Below are positions 11,767 through 23,223 of a DNA stretch of 64,000 nt, piece after piece (the first letter of the stretch is position 1; each line of letters starts with the position of its first letter). This stretch comes from Dolomedes plantarius (lineage: Eukaryota; Arthropoda; Arachnida; Araneae; Dolomedidae), in NCBI GenBank assembly GCA_907164885.2, contig OU015499.1, positions 165,094,097 through 165,158,096 of the forward strand, in the 5' to 3' direction. Below the pieces are notes generated by a model that saw only the letters and a program-made list of their open reading frames with translations, had not been told where the DNA came from and searched no databases. The translations under genes and the position numbers were made by a program.

Positions 11767-12224
11767 ATGTATATATGTATTTATATATATCCGTATGTCT
11801 AAACATAGTGTTTTTTGCTGCTCCGTTACACTTCGATTTTGCGTTACTCCGTTAGCTCCATAGATAGTTGACCTGACCTACGACGGCTCTGACATATGAG
11901 GTGGTCACTGAATTGCGCTCTGTGAATGGTCGCGCATTTTTATAACGCTGACCCGACGTCACTCTCACGGTGAACAAGCACAAAGGGAAAAACAGACAAC
12001 GAGACATGGCATGTTCTAAAAATTTATGTATTAAAATCGCACGCTATGTACAGGAGCCATAAGTTACAGTTCGATGAAATGTACTCGTCCTACTCCTCGG
12101 CCACCGTCTTCAACAGGTTCAGGTTGAACATGTGCCGTGGGGACAGTTCTGCAGAGGAAACATGATAATCAAAGTAACACCCAACAAATACAATAACAAA
12201 CATTGTGTTCGGATGCCGTTTGTA

Positions 12225-12238
12225 TCGCTCTCTCTCTC

Positions 12239-12297
<59 letters not shown>
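12225..12297. repeat. Microsatellite (CT)n-(TA)n
   Basis: A CT run followed by about 28 TA units. Homologous arrays are at 59540-59618 and 62755-62785. Confidence 0.95.
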
Positions 12298-12300
<3 letters not shown>

Positions 12301-12483
12301 TGCTAGATTTCTAGGTGCCGGAACGGTAACATTCCGGGAGAGTAAGAACAGAGTAATTTGTGATTAAATAAATGTTTTTAACTATCGTAAATTTTTTTTC
12401 CTAAAGAGAGGTACCGGAAAAATTAGATTTGCGCACTCTCGTTGCACTGTACGATTGCTATATGCAGATATTTTTAAAATAGT

Positions 12484-12722
12484 ATCCATGTGAGGACATC
12501 CTCAAGAAAGTCAAAGTGTTTCAAAATCGAAGTACTCAAGACTTTCATATTCGGGATCTGTTAGAAACCATTGAAAAGTTAAAACTATATGAAAAAGGAG
12601 GAATTCGTGAACAGTCGAGCACAACATTTAAAATGATGGGGGAATATATGGCCATGGTTGAATGCTTGATGCAATTTATGAGGTCGGTTAGAAGAGGTGA
12701 CTGGAATGAACACATTTCGTAA
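12484..12722 (+). pseudogene. Fragment of a repeated arthropod ORF (GEYMAMVECLMQFMRSVRRGDW)
   Basis: An open frame of about 79 codons ends at TAA 12720-12722. The block GEYMAMVECLMQFMRSVRR followed by GDW resembles the pattern YMxMVxxLxxFxRxxRxGDW of an uncharacterised, transposon-associated protein that I recall as abundant in arthropod genomes. The usual continuation after GDW is absent, so this is a fragment. A better copy is at 62988-63266. The stop is followed by a perfect stem-loop, AGTAGCCA / TGGCTACT (12724-12750). Block B has lost this segment. Family assignment is from memory. Confidence 0.45.
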
Positions 12723-12771
12723 AGTAGCCACTCTATCGTTGGCTACTTTTCTTTGCGTTACAATTACTCTA

Positions 12772-13515
12772 ACGTGCGAAACAGGCACTTTCAAAGCGAT
12801 CGGACCTTAATCCGAGGAGTTACGGATAAATCTTATTTCGACGAAAATCGGTGCATATCGCCTAAAAGCCGAGAAAACATCTTTTCGCTATAACTTAAAA
12901 AAATAAACCAAGCAGACACTAAATTGCACTGCGGTCCACTTAAGTGCCCCCCCCCCCCCCACATGCCGAATGTCAAATTTCATAAAATTCGGACGGTTTT
13001 GAAGGATAAGTTTGTGGTCGGAAGGATAAGTTTTGAAGGATAAATTTTTCGGATAAGTTTTGAAGTTAACCTCGCATTCTTGTTTAGAACGCGGCCATAT
13101 GCATTTGTAGGGCATGAAAATGATTTTTGCGTCATAACTCCAGAAATAACCGTACCAGACCAATTAAATTTACTGGAATCGGCTGTTTGGGGCGGGGAAA
13201 CGTGCGAAACAGGCACTTTCAAAGCGATCGGAGTATAATCCGAGGAGTTACGGCCAAATCTTATTTCGACGAAAATCGGTGTATATCGCCTAAAAGCGTC
13301 TTTTCGCCATAACTCAAGAAATAACCCAAGCAGACACTAAATTCCACTGCGGTCCTCTTAAGTGTCCCCCCACATGCCGAATGACCAATTTCATAAAATT
13401 CGGACGATAAGTTTTGAAGTTAGCCTCGCATTCTAGTTTAGAACGCGGTCATATGCATTTGTAGGGCATGAAAATGATTTTTGCGCCATAACTCCAGAAA
13501 TAACGGTACCAGACC
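12772..13515. repeat. Satellite-like tandem repeat, two units (A)
   Basis: The unit runs from GTGCGAAACAGGCACTTTC through CGACGAAAATCGGTG, a C run, CATGCCGAATG, GAACGCGG and CATAACTCCAGAAATAAC. It starts at about 12772 and again at about 13201; the first unit is longer because of a reiterated GGATAAGTTTTGAAGG. Further units are at 59637-60160 and 63325-63650. No coding signal. It always sits just 3' of the zinc-finger arrays. Confidence 0.8.
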
Positions 13516-13556
13516 CATTAAATACAGACCAATTACTGTTTTATACGACAGTACAG

Positions 13557-13562
13557 TTTATT
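13557..13562 (-). promoter_or_regulatory. Poly(A) signal AATAAA for the zinc-finger gene
   Basis: AATAAA on the minus strand (ATTCTT-side context GCAATAAACTG), about 390 bp 3' of the zinc-finger stop codon. It is conserved at 60190-60195 and 63694-63699. Confidence 0.4.
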
Positions 13563-13948
13563 GCATTCTTAAATATGTAGGGAGATACGTATTTCCTCTG
13601 TTCTCAAGCCTATCCCTCATACACTGCAGATGGAAGGGTTTTTCATTTTAAATTACCCTCTCCGGAAAATCTTTTCTCACACGTAAAGCAATCGAAAGGT
13701 TTCTCTTCTTTAAGGGTACGGAGATGCGTTTTTAAGGCACACTGCAAGGAAAATCTCTCTCACACAGAGGAAGAAAGATTTCTCTGTGTAGGTACGAACA
13801 TGTATTTTGAATAAATTCGAGTTCAGAAAGCCATTTCTCACATATCATGCGGACCAAAAGACTTTCCTCCATGCATAAGGAGATTCGTTTTGAAATTCCC
13901 CTGCAATGAAAATCTTTTTTTACAAACAGTGCATGCGAAAGGTTTCTC
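13563..13948 (-). pseudogene. Degenerate zinc fingers downstream of the array
   Basis: Read on the minus strand, broken finger remnants (CERDFPCS, EKRDFSGEGN-like pieces, repeated GKPF-like linkers) continue for about four finger lengths past the stop at 13949, with lost cysteines, stops and frameshifts. The array was once longer, or this is now 3' UTR. The same remnants occur at 60200-60576 and 63700-64000. Confidence 0.6.
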
Positions 13949-15151
13949 TCATGTGTGGGTACTTTGATGTGCTGTTAAATGACACTGCTGAGAATATCTC
14001 TCCTCACACACAGCGCAGGCGAAAGGTTTGTCTCCCATGTGGATGCGATGATGGGATGTTAAATTACACTTTTTAGAAAATGTTTTCCCACATACAGCGC
14101 AGGCGAAAGGTTTCTCTCCCGTATGAATACGAAGATGTGCTATTAAATTACTGTGTTGAGAAAAGGTTTTCCCACATACAGTGCATTCGAAAGGTTTCTC
14201 TCCCGTATGGATGCGGAGATGTTTTTTTAAATCGCTCTCTGAAGAACACCTTTTATCACATACAGTGCAGGCAAAAGGGTTCTCTCCTGTATGGATACGC
14301 AGATGTGCTGTTAAATTACTCTGTTTAGAAAATGTTTTCCCACATACAGTGCATTCGAAAGGTTTCTCTCCCGTGTGGACGCGGAGATGTGCATTTAAAT
14401 TACTCTGTCGAGAAAATTTTATCTCACATACAGGGCATTCGAAAGGTTTCTCTCCCGTGTGGATGCGGAGATGTGCTGTTAAATTACTCTGTGCAGAAAA
14501 GGTTTTCCCACATGCGGTGCATTCGAAAGGTTTCTCGCCCGAGTGGACGCGGAGATGTGATATTAAAGAACTCCGTTCAGAAAATGTTTTCTCACATACA
14601 CTGCATTCGAAAGGTTTCTCTCCCGTGTGGATGCGGAGATGTCTTTCTAGACTACTCTGTTCAGAAAAGGTTTTCCCACATACAGTGCACTCGAAAGGTT
14701 TCTCTCCGGTGTGGATGCGGAGATGTCGTTTTAGACTACTCTGTTCAGAAAAGGTTTTCCCACATACAGTGCATTTGAAAGGTTTCTCTCCCGTGTGGAC
14801 GCGGAGATGTTTTTTCAAACTACTCTGTACAGAAAACCTTTTCTCGCATTCAGTACAGGTAAAAGGTTGTTCTGTTTGGGTACAGTAAGGATTATCAATA
14901 GTGTGGTATGAATGATGCATATTTAAGTCGGCCAATTGTGAAAATGTTCCATCACATAAATTACATTTGAAATTTTCTTCTTCGGTACGAAGGAGATTCT
15001 GTGCACTGGAACTTTTTACATATAAACTACTTCTACACGTTTCATACGGAGTGCATTCATTTTCGGAATGAGCAGGGTTCTGATCGCAGGAATGGCATTT
15101 GTTGGAAAGTGTATTTATGCTGGAAATACACAACATTTGCTCTGCTGGCAT
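13949..15151 (-). CDS. C2H2 zinc-finger protein, 12 fingers, single exon
   Basis: A 400-residue open frame starting at ATG 15149-15151, with an in-frame TGA 15 bases upstream of that ATG. After about 60 residues without a recognised KRAB, ZAD or BTB domain come twelve C2H2 fingers. Finger 1 is separate (FKCNLCDGTFSQLADLNMHH); fingers 2-12 are contiguous, joined by TGEKPF linkers (variants SGEKPF, TGENPF, MGDKPF). Finger 9 has Cys instead of the core Phe (DKRCSSES) but keeps all zinc ligands. Expected role: nuclear sequence-specific DNA binding, probably transcriptional regulation or transposon control; the target is unknown. It runs convergent to the duplicated + strand exons. A truncated relative is at 60577-61313. 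Confidence 0.9.
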   Translation of the reverse strand: MPAEQMLCISSINTLSNKCHSCDQNPAHSENECTPYETCRSSLYVKSSSAQNLLRTEEENFKCNLCDGTFSQLADLNMHHSYHTIDNPYCTQTEQPFTCTECEKRFSVQSSLKKHLRVHTGEKPFKCTVCGKTFSEQSSLKRHLRIHTGEKPFECTVCGKTFSEQSSLERHLRIHTGEKPFECSVCEKTFSERSSLISHLRVHSGEKPFECTACGKTFSAQSNLTAHLRIHTGEKPFECPVCEIKFSRQSNLNAHLRVHTGEKPFECTVCGKTFSKQSNLTAHLRIHTGENPFACTVCDKRCSSESDLKKHLRIHTGEKPFECTVCGKTFSQHSNLIAHLRIHTGEKPFACAVCGKTFSKKCNLTSHHRIHMGDKPFACAVCEERYSQQCHLTAHQSTHT

Positions 15152-15763
15152 GCCGACGTTCCTTCACAGGATGATTAGAAAACTGCAACTGCCAGGCATA
15201 CGTTGACTTTCTGAATTTTATGACACCAGAAACGTTTTAGTTTCCCACCTGACAAACTGTACGGAGAACCTGAAAAGAGAGGAGAAAGGAATTTGAATGG
15301 GATATATTAACATTGTACCATCACGCTTTTTTATTTTTCCCGTGAAATGAATAGCAATATATAAATGTTTGTGCTTGGAAGTGAGATATCTATAAATTAA
15401 GATGTTATAAATTCCGTTCTGGATTAATGAAAGTACTGAGCATTTTAAATTTATTGTAATTAGGGCACGAGGTTCCTCAGCCATTCTTATTGTTTTGTCC
15501 TGGTAGATCATAAGGACTCGCACGGATTTGGTATGTTTCGGTTTGTAGGGATCTCCACAATACGAATATCGACCCGATCAAAAACTCATAAGCAATATTC
15601 ACATTTTTCCGTTTATATTCATTTTAGTTAACCGTAATTAAAAATAATTTCATCATAAATTCTTTAGCTTAATGCCCAGAGAAATTCTATGAACATATGA
15701 TGAAAAAGCTTTGGTTACCATCAGATTAAAAAGTTTATAACTGTAATGAAATATATAAAATTA
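15152..15763. other. 5' flank of the zinc-finger gene
   Basis: No protein gene supported. On the minus strand this is where the 5' UTR and promoter of the 12-finger gene should lie. GTTTTCTAATCATCCTGTGAAG just upstream of the ATG could be a branch/acceptor region of a 5' UTR intron. The 101-codon minus ORF at 15218-15523 has no recognisable domain. Confidence 0.35.
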
Positions 15764-16425
15764 CTAGCTGAAAACCCGCGCTTTGCTACGGAGTACATTC
15801 AAATTAAATACAACGGTCAATGTATGCAATTAATATATATATTTATAATAAATGCGACGATTAATGTATACAATTGATGTAAAATATATATATATTTGTA
15901 AAAAAATCGTAAGGGATATTTTTTTTTTGGATAATACCCAATCATCTGCTGCATTAGAAAGAAGGAAAAAAAAATTTTTTTTCTCTAGTTAGTTGTTATG
16001 CACGTGACGATCAATTTATTTAAAGTACCAAAAAAAGAAATCACGTGATCGGCATTTAATAAATTAAATTCTAAAAATGAATCTTTAAAAATTCACCAAA
16101 AATCAGAAAATCGAGGTAAAGGTTCGAAAAAGATTTCATTTTAAAGGAATTTTTAGGATCTTTCTCGTGATGTAAATTTTATAACCCTCAAATTATTATT
16201 TTAAATGCAAACTTAAAAAAAGTTACAAAAAAGCTTAAAAATTTAATTTTAAAAAAACTAAGAAGAATTTATCAAAAATCTTTCTTAGTGCACCCCTACA
16301 CCATAAGAAGAATCGCCATGCAAAATTTCAGCCCTTTAGGTCCAGCGGTTTGGTCTGTGCGTTGTATGTCAGTCAGTCAGTGAGTGAGTCAGTTACGGAA
16401 ATATTTTATATATATATATAGATTA
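15764..16425. repeat. Unclassified interspersed repeat (ACTAGCTG...TATAGATT)
   Basis: It begins ACTAGCTGAAAACCCGCGCT and ends with CAAAATTTCAGCCCTTTAGG, GTCCAGCGGTTTGG, a TCAGTCAGTGAGTGAG run and a (TA)n tail. I associate this head and tail with a repeat common in arthropod genomes. No ORF survives; class (retroelement or other) not decided. Confidence 0.5.
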
Positions 16426-16604
16426 CAGGAAATAGCAAATATGCAGCCTATGAATCTGTTTAGGCATATTTGTTTGTATTGTAGTTTGGTAGGAACAGCT
16501 ATTTTTCACCACGCTCTCTAATTATTTTAAACAGAATGTTGTGTATGAAATACATTAGAATTGGCAATAGAATAAATTCTTCAAAGTTCGGTATGTTCAT
16601 CTAC

Positions 16605-17400
16605 TGTACAATCAGGGTTGGCAAGTTTCTTCCAAAGTGGAAAAACCATGGAAAAAACCGGCTGGAAGAAATTGCTTTTCTTTAAGAATTTACTATATAA
16701 GTTGCAACTTCGAAGGTACAATAAATGCATTTTTCTTATAGATAACCTTAACTAAATTCAATGAGACCTATAAAAATTTAATTGATTATATATGCTAAAT
16801 TAATAATTACATCAGTTTTTTAGTCAAGATCAGATCCCATACCTGAACAAAAGAAATTTTATCCAAAATACACAAAATCTATTAAAAGTTATCCATTTCA
16901 ATTTAACCAGCATAATTTTTTATTATTTAAACTAATATCCAATAATTATTGTATTAAAAAATGTCATAAACTTCATCATTTTCCATACTACAGTGCAACA
17001 TGGTATAACAAAACAAAAGTTTTTTAGCAGTCGGTTTCTCTACTTCGAATGGATGAATGTAAAAGAAGAAAAATTCTTTCAAGTCTTGCAGAACTTAAGG
17101 AGAGTTTAAAGCATTTCGACATACCCATAGGGTATGTCACTGCACTTGCAAATATTTTAAAATTTATTTGGTATGTCCACCTCATTTCCTGTTGTATTGG
17201 TAATGCAAACAAACTTGAAAGAAATAAAAAATGACTTGTTCTTACTCTCCTTTACATGTCCAGCACACAATATGGTGTGTAATAGTCAGAGACACAATCA
17301 ATGGGTGCCTATGACTCACTACATTCTTTCTAGCCTTATGGGGCCAGACTTGAACAATAGGAGAGAATAAAACGTTGCAGGTGTGTAAGGTAAGTTGCAA
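16605..17400. repeat. Probable transposon remnant left of the palindrome
   Basis: TTGGCAAGTTTCTTCC and AAAACCATGGAAAAAACC (16615-16660) resemble the word set TTTCTTCCAGGACAGTGG and GGAAAAACCG inside the palindrome arms, so they likely belong to one element family. A weak coding signal (CPAHNMVCNSQRHNQWVPMT, about 17257) suggests an old ORF. Not identified. Confidence 0.4.
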
Positions 17401-17409
17401 ATGAAAAGG

Positions 17410-18009
17410 CCTAATCAGCCGTGTATTCCTGACGTATATCACATAGACTACAAGAGGTCCACAGATAACTGTTTTGAAACGTTTGAAAATGTAAAGAATC
17501 ATATAAAAGTACTATTGTACACAGGCTTGGGTTTCTTCCAGGACAGTGGAAGAAATGGAAAAACCGAACAGAAAACAAAACAGATGCTCAAAATCAAAAT
17601 TACAATATTACTCAAATGGGGAAATAAACTTGGGAATAAACTTTGGAAAGGGAAATAAACTTGGGAATAAACTTTGGAAAGGGAAATAAACTTGTCAGAA
17701 CCAGCTCATACAAAGGATTGCATTTTATAAAATATTAATATCTTTAATTAAGTTATGCACATTAGATTTGATATATTATGCTTTGAGTTTAATTCTTTTA
17801 TATAGTTAATATATTGTAATTTTGATTTTGAGCATCTGTTATGTTTTCTGTTCGGTTTTTCCATTTCTTCCACTGTCCTGGAAGAAACCCAACCGTGTGT
17901 ACAATAGTACTTTTATATGATTCTTTACATTTTCAAACGTTTCAAAACAGTTATCTGTGGACCTCTTGTAGTCTGTGTGATATACGTCAGGAATACACGG
18001 CCGATAAGG
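17410..18009. repeat. Palindrome: 200-bp arms, 200-bp spacer
   Basis: 17410-17610 and 17811-18009 are inverted copies with few mismatches; both contain GACGTATATCACA(T/C)AGACT and GGGTTTCTTCCAGGACAGTGG. The left arm has a clean + frame (CIPDVYHIDYKRSTDNCFET) continuing through most of the arm, so a coding fragment seems to have been inverted and duplicated. The spacer holds about two and a half 31-bp repeats of GGAAATAAACTTGGGAATAA. Confidence 0.85.
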
Positions 18010-18218
18010 TCTTTTTTAGACCGACATCTGTTAAATATTGTATTACGAGAATATAAACACGTAATAAAAATTCTAAACAAAATAAATCTAGACGGCTATC
18101 ATGCGATGCTCCTTAAAAATTACTTAAAAAATCAATTTTAAATTTTCATATTTAGAAAAACTAATTGAGAACTGCTTAAACAAGTGTTACCCTAGTTATC
18201 TCTAACGCGATTTATATA

Positions 18219-19425
18219 CGCGGTCGAAGTGGTGACGTCACGTCCGCCATTAGGGCACCTCCGCAATGGCGGCCTATGTTATTCTCCCATAGGACGGAAA
18301 ACAAATATTAATATCTCTTAAACTAATGAATATTATCTCCCTGCACGTCCTGAAATCGATGAAGGAGCCAAAGATACCCTACCTCAAAAATTGAGGAATG
18401 TGATTTCGTACAGGAATAAGAGCAAATGGTGTTTTAAAATGTCATTTCGGTAAGCCTATCGATGTGAAACATAGGCTTAGATGAAGTGATACTTTTGAAC
18501 TTTTTTATTTAGTGTTTGTGAATAGTTTTATATGTTGTTTCTGTCTATGTGGATATTCTAACATAATCTAAGATGAATTGGTAAGTAGATTTTATTCCCA
18601 GTAACACTGATTTATCCCTAGTGCCATTGTGTTTACAATTTGAATGTGTCGCTGATGGTAACGGTATTAAAATGTCACTTTCGATAAACATTATTACTGT
18701 AAAACTACGTATGTACCTTATTGTTCATTCGATTTTCCTCAAATATTTGTATGGTAACATTCTTAAAGCACTATAATCCACTTTGCAGAATGAAAGGGTT
18801 CTTGAAGTTGATATATTGGCTAGTAAAGTATACTGTATTGTTGTTGTTTTTTATGTATTAGATGTATGATTTTATTAATTTCTTTACCTGTGTACTTGAT
18901 TCCCTTCCCTTAAAACTGAATGGGTGTCTGAGTAGGATAGATTTAAGTCAATCTGTTCTATGTCAGATTTCTTTTCAGTTAAATCCATGAAACTATAAGA
19001 TTACTAACAGACTTTATGGCTAAGTATTTTTTCAGCCATTGATTTCATGCATCCTTTTTGTTGCTGGCTGGTTTTATGATGGGATTATTTGATTTAGTAT
19101 TAGTGTGTTATCAACCTTAGTTTAATGCAGTACTCTTAAAGTATGAAGCATGAAATAATTGATTTCTTTTGCATTGTACTTATATCATACAGTTAGTAGA
19201 AGGGATACTCATCAAATTCTTTATTTAATGTTTATTAACAGCTTATTTTTATGTTGTATCTGTTTATGTGAATAATGTAACATTCAGTAAGTAGATGTTT
19301 TTCCGAATAATATGCCTGTTAAAGCTTACTTATTATTGTTTTGAATTATAAATATTGATAAGTAGTGTTTGGTAACATTGTTTCAGTTATGTATTCTTTA
19401 TAACTCTTTATGCTTCATAAATAAC
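18219..19425 (+). repeat. Left terminal inverted repeat
   Basis: About 1.2 kb matching the reverse complement of 23224-24431. The outer 200 bp are nearly perfect (GTGACGTCACGTCCGCCATT, AATGGCGGCC). The arms contain ATTGATTTCATGCATCC, recurring as ATTGATTTCATGTATCC at 19457 outside the inverted repeat, so the element also has internal direct repeats. Confidence 0.85.
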
Positions 19426-20274
19426 AGACTTTCATGGCTGTGTTTTTTTTTTTCAGCCATTGATTTCATGTATCCATTTTGTTACTGGTTGGTGTTAAGA
19501 CAGATTTGTTTTATTTAATGTTAGAGTGTTATCAATTACTGTTTATATATATATATATAAACATATAAATAAATACTCATATATATTCTTATAAATACAT
19601 ACACAATGTATGTTTTATATATATGAGGATCTCGGGGGGGGGGGGTAAAAAATGATAACCCACATCTCTCCCCACATGATGGTGAAAGTTCATCAGAACT
19701 TGTGCAGGTACATTTTGCAGATTGTATGTAGATATGTTTGACACCATTGTCTGCAATATTGTTTGTAACTATTTACATATGTTAATGTAAAATGCTTATT
19801 AGGACAGTATTTTACTAATGTATTGTACCATTATTAGGCATTATATGAATAATGTTTTTGTCTTTTTACAATGTTGACACTGTTTGCACTCATTATTTTT
19901 AAGTCACTTAAATGAAAAGATATTACTGTCTGCTAATCACATTATGAATTTTTACAATATAAAAAGTACACAATTTCTTGTGCAAAAAAAAAAAGCAGTG
20001 GCCATCCCATCTTCATTCTTTAACTGCTATTGCATGTAAACAATTATAACCCTCATATTTATAGCTACATTAAATTGTTCAGTGTGTTAAAATTGTAATA
20101 AATGTTGATTTTATTACTTTTTCTCTTAATGACATTTTTAAGGAGGGTATTATGTACAAAAAATGTTGAACAACAAGTTTTGCAATTTGAAATATGTAAT
20201 AGCAAATATTTTATGAAAATATAAATCTGTTTATCTCTAAACTACAATAATGTGGTTTATCACTTTTTACCCCC

Positions 20275-20278
<4 letters not shown>

Positions 20279-20312
<34 letters not shown>
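20279..20312. repeat. Microsatellite (TA)n
   Basis: About 16 TA units inside the THAP-DDE element. Confidence 0.9.
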
Positions 20313-20317
<5 letters not shown>

Positions 20318-20502
20318 GTATAAACAGTTGATTCTTTTTCAATCGTTTTTATATCGTTAAAGTCTGTACATCTTTGTTGGTTTAAAATGTAGCATTATTT
20401 AATAAGTAAAGATTATAAAATTCATTTGTCCATGTTTTGAGGGAATAATGTGTTTATCATTTAGATGTTTAATACAGGTGTTTTTTTTTTTAAGTTAAAA
20501 AA

Positions 20503-21240
20503 TGGTCATATGCTTTGCTGCAGACTGCAAGTATAAAATGGTTAAAATCATTGTTCCTTCTACTGCTTTCCAAAGGATGTAAAGCACGCTCTTTGGACCT
20601 GAATGGCAAAGTAAGTTTGAAAATAGAAGTTTTAATATTCTCATTTTTAATTTATGAGTACATTTTTCCCCATATGTTAATTTCACATTTCTTGGTCTCC
20701 ATGTTATAGTAAATCTATGGTATTCAATAGCTATTTAATTTTTTTAAATGTTTTAGATGATACATACTGAATTTTTGTTGTATTTAAGCTTTAAAAAATT
20801 CTTAATTTAGGATGAAATTTTTTTTTATTTAGAAAATTTTTCAGGACTTCTATTATAAACAGAAATCTACAATAGTTTCTTTGTCTTAAATTTTATAGTT
20901 ATTGTTTGTCAAATTGTCTGCAAACCAAATAATAATAGATTTTTTTGTATGAAAATATATATGGAGCGAACATGTAGGTTAGATTCATAAAATTAGTGAG
21001 CTTCAATTCAGTGATACGAGGGAAACCGAATAATTATAATTTTAAATGTATATGTAATAAATAAAACATGCAAATGTTTTAAAGTTTATTGATCTTGGTA
21101 TTTTTCAGGCATAGTGACAGAAAACCTGGTAGAGATTCCAGATTATATAGCTACCATTTTAAAGGAGGGGATAAAAGAAATAATCCAACAATTTTTGACA
21201 GTAATAAAGTGCAACAAATTAAACTTCCTGCTCATAAAGG
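20503..21240 (+). pseudogene. THAP-domain remnant, two exon-like pieces
   Basis: The first piece from ATG 20503 reads MVICFAADCKYKMVK with the paired Cys of a THAP zinc finger; a frameshift is needed to reach CFPKDVKHALW. GCAAAGTAAGT (about 20607) is a plausible donor. The second piece after TTTTTCAG (21110) gives SRLYSYHFKGGDKRNNPTIF, matching the usual CSxHF block except that its Cys is Tyr. It would have been the DNA-binding domain of the transposase. Confidence 0.6.
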
Positions 21241-21599
21241 AAAGAAGTAAATGTGTTTTTAATAACAGCTTTTTTAATTTCACATGTTTTCTTTACAATA
21301 AGTACTAAATGTACTTTATTCTCAGAACTGAGGACATAGTCATTTTATACATTGAAATTAAACATGAGAGAAGGAGGATAACGCATCTGATCCAAATTAC
21401 AAGTAATTTTATTGTTTATGTTATGTAGTAGTATTATAGATAATATATTAATCTCATAAATAATTAAAACTTCTATTTGTTGTACTTAGCTTTTCACAAA
21501 TCAAATGCACGTTTTTAACAATAAATTTATTATGAGTTTTCTTAATGTTCATTTATGCTGTTATTTAATATTCTTAGTATTATTCCTTTAGAAAACAGT

Positions 21600-22300
21600 G
21601 TGCTGTGATGAAGAACATTGAAGGTGTGAAAGATAAAAGTAGAGTGGATGGTAAAAGCAGAGATAGACCAACTAAAGGAAAAAAATAAAGAGCTGCAGTT
21701 ATTGTTGGCAGCAAAAAATGTGAAATTTCAATTTTCTCAAATCAGTGAGAATGACAGTTTAGTGCTAATGTCAATAATAAAATTCAACATTCAATAAACA
21801 ACCCTGACTTCCCTAATTGCTACTTTTTAATAAACATGACAGAAATATTTATTGAAAATCTCTGCAAAGGCTCAGAGGTGAACTTTTTCACAGTATAAGA
21901 AAAGGCAAACTTTAAAAGGATTGATAGCCTAGCTCCTAATGGTGCAATTTGTTTCATTAGTAAATTGTGGCCAGGATCTACTTCTGATAAAACCATTTTC
22001 AAGGAATGTGGTTTAATAAAATTGTGGAATCCTGGAGATCTAATATTAACAGATAAAGGTTTTTTAATACTTGACCTATTGCCTCAAGGTGTATCAGTAA
22101 ATATTCCCCCATTCTTAACGAATCCACAATTCACAGAAAGTGAGGATAAATTTACCACTAAATTAAAACATATACATGTTCATGTTGAACGAGCTATACA
22201 AAGAATAAAAAGTTTTCAAATTCTTGATAACATCCCATATTATTTTAATCAATACGCTTCAGTAAGTTTTCAAGTTTGTGCCACTTTGGTAAATTTGTAA
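21600..22300 (+). pseudogene. DDE_Tnp_4-like transposase remnant
   Basis: NMTEIFIENLCKGSEV (about 21835; the family normally has DCTE, so the first acidic residue is lost) leads through one stop to SLAPNGAICFISKLWPGSTS (about 21930-21980). An intact ORF follows: TIFKECGLIKLWNPGDLILT, DKGF (second Asp), NIPPFLTNPQFTE, HVERAIQRIKSF (Glu), QVCATLVNL, stop at 22298. Degenerate and not functional. Confidence 0.75.
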
Positions 22301-23223
22301 AATCCATTGATGAAAAAATAAAATCTTTTTGTTTATATCTTAACATGTTTTTGTTTAATCCCTTTGGTGAGTTTTTTATAGATAAAAAGTTTACAGTTTC
22401 CATTACATGTATTTTAATAATAACTATGCTTTAACCATTTATTTGCATTTGAAGGTTACACATAAATTCTGAGTTATGTTTTGAAATCTCTTCATTTTGG
22501 TCACTTTATTTAAAATGTTACTCAAAATACGGAAAGTCAAGTTTTACAGAACTTATATCACATTCCATTCATAGTGTGAAAGAAAGAACACAGAAATCCC
22601 ATTATAGAATTTTTATTAAAAATACAAAAAAATATAGATATACATTAACAACAGAAATGAAAAAACAATTTAAAAAGAATAACGAGACAAAACAAAATGT
22701 ACTGGTTATAATCTCTCTCATAGGTCTATATTTGGCAAAAAGGTATACATATAAATTAACATCAGAAATTAATATAATTTAATATGAAAAGGAAAAACAA
22801 TTATCTTAATTACTACCATAAAATATAAATATTAAAGAAACAAAATGTTACTACATGTACAACTTACTGTCACATTATATATCTGTCTCTCATAGAGGAT
22901 TGAACTTTAGATAAAATCAAGCTGTTTCCAGGATTGTTATCAAACAACTGAATATCACTAGCCAGAGCTTTTTCTCCTCTGTGTATGAAACTTTTTTGAT
23001 TGTTAAAAAAGGTGAAAATTTCAAACCAGGATATCATGATGAAGTGTCTTGTATAAATTAATGAAATAAAGAAGAAAAACATGACTATGAATTTGAACAA
23101 AAAATGTTACAGTTGAAACAAATTACGAAACGTTAAAAATAAACACTACTTCATTTAAAAAAAAATAAATGAGAGCAGTTGCAGCAATCAGTTTATTTTA
23201 TTTTTGTCTGCTAATGTAAAGTT
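22301..23223. other. 3' internal part of the THAP-DDE element
   Basis: AT-rich. A 68-codon + ORF (22576-22782, lysine-rich) and a 76-codon - ORF (22870-23100) are visible, with no recognised domain. No second element-encoded protein can be supported. Confidence 0.4.

Larger units (their letters stand above)
2315..14850. repeat. Segmental duplication, block A
   Basis: The whole block is collinear with 48803-61300 and differs by point changes, small indels and a few larger ones. Examples: about 85 bp extra in block B near 49034-49120; about 0.1 kb extra in block B near 55510-55610; 34-bp repeat copy number about 11 here against about 33; and loss of 12.30-12.95 kb from block B. The offset is 46,488 bp at the left edge and 46,490 at the last exon. 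Homology ends within the zinc-finger arrays. Confidence 0.9.

Noticed and set aside
11606..11863. ORFs of alternating Ile-Tyr
   Set aside because: Translation of TA and GT microsatellites.
14181..14888. 235-codon + strand ORF with HSKGFSPVW repeats
   Set aside because: It is the antisense of the 12-finger zinc-finger gene; the repeat is the reverse reading of the TGEKPF linker.
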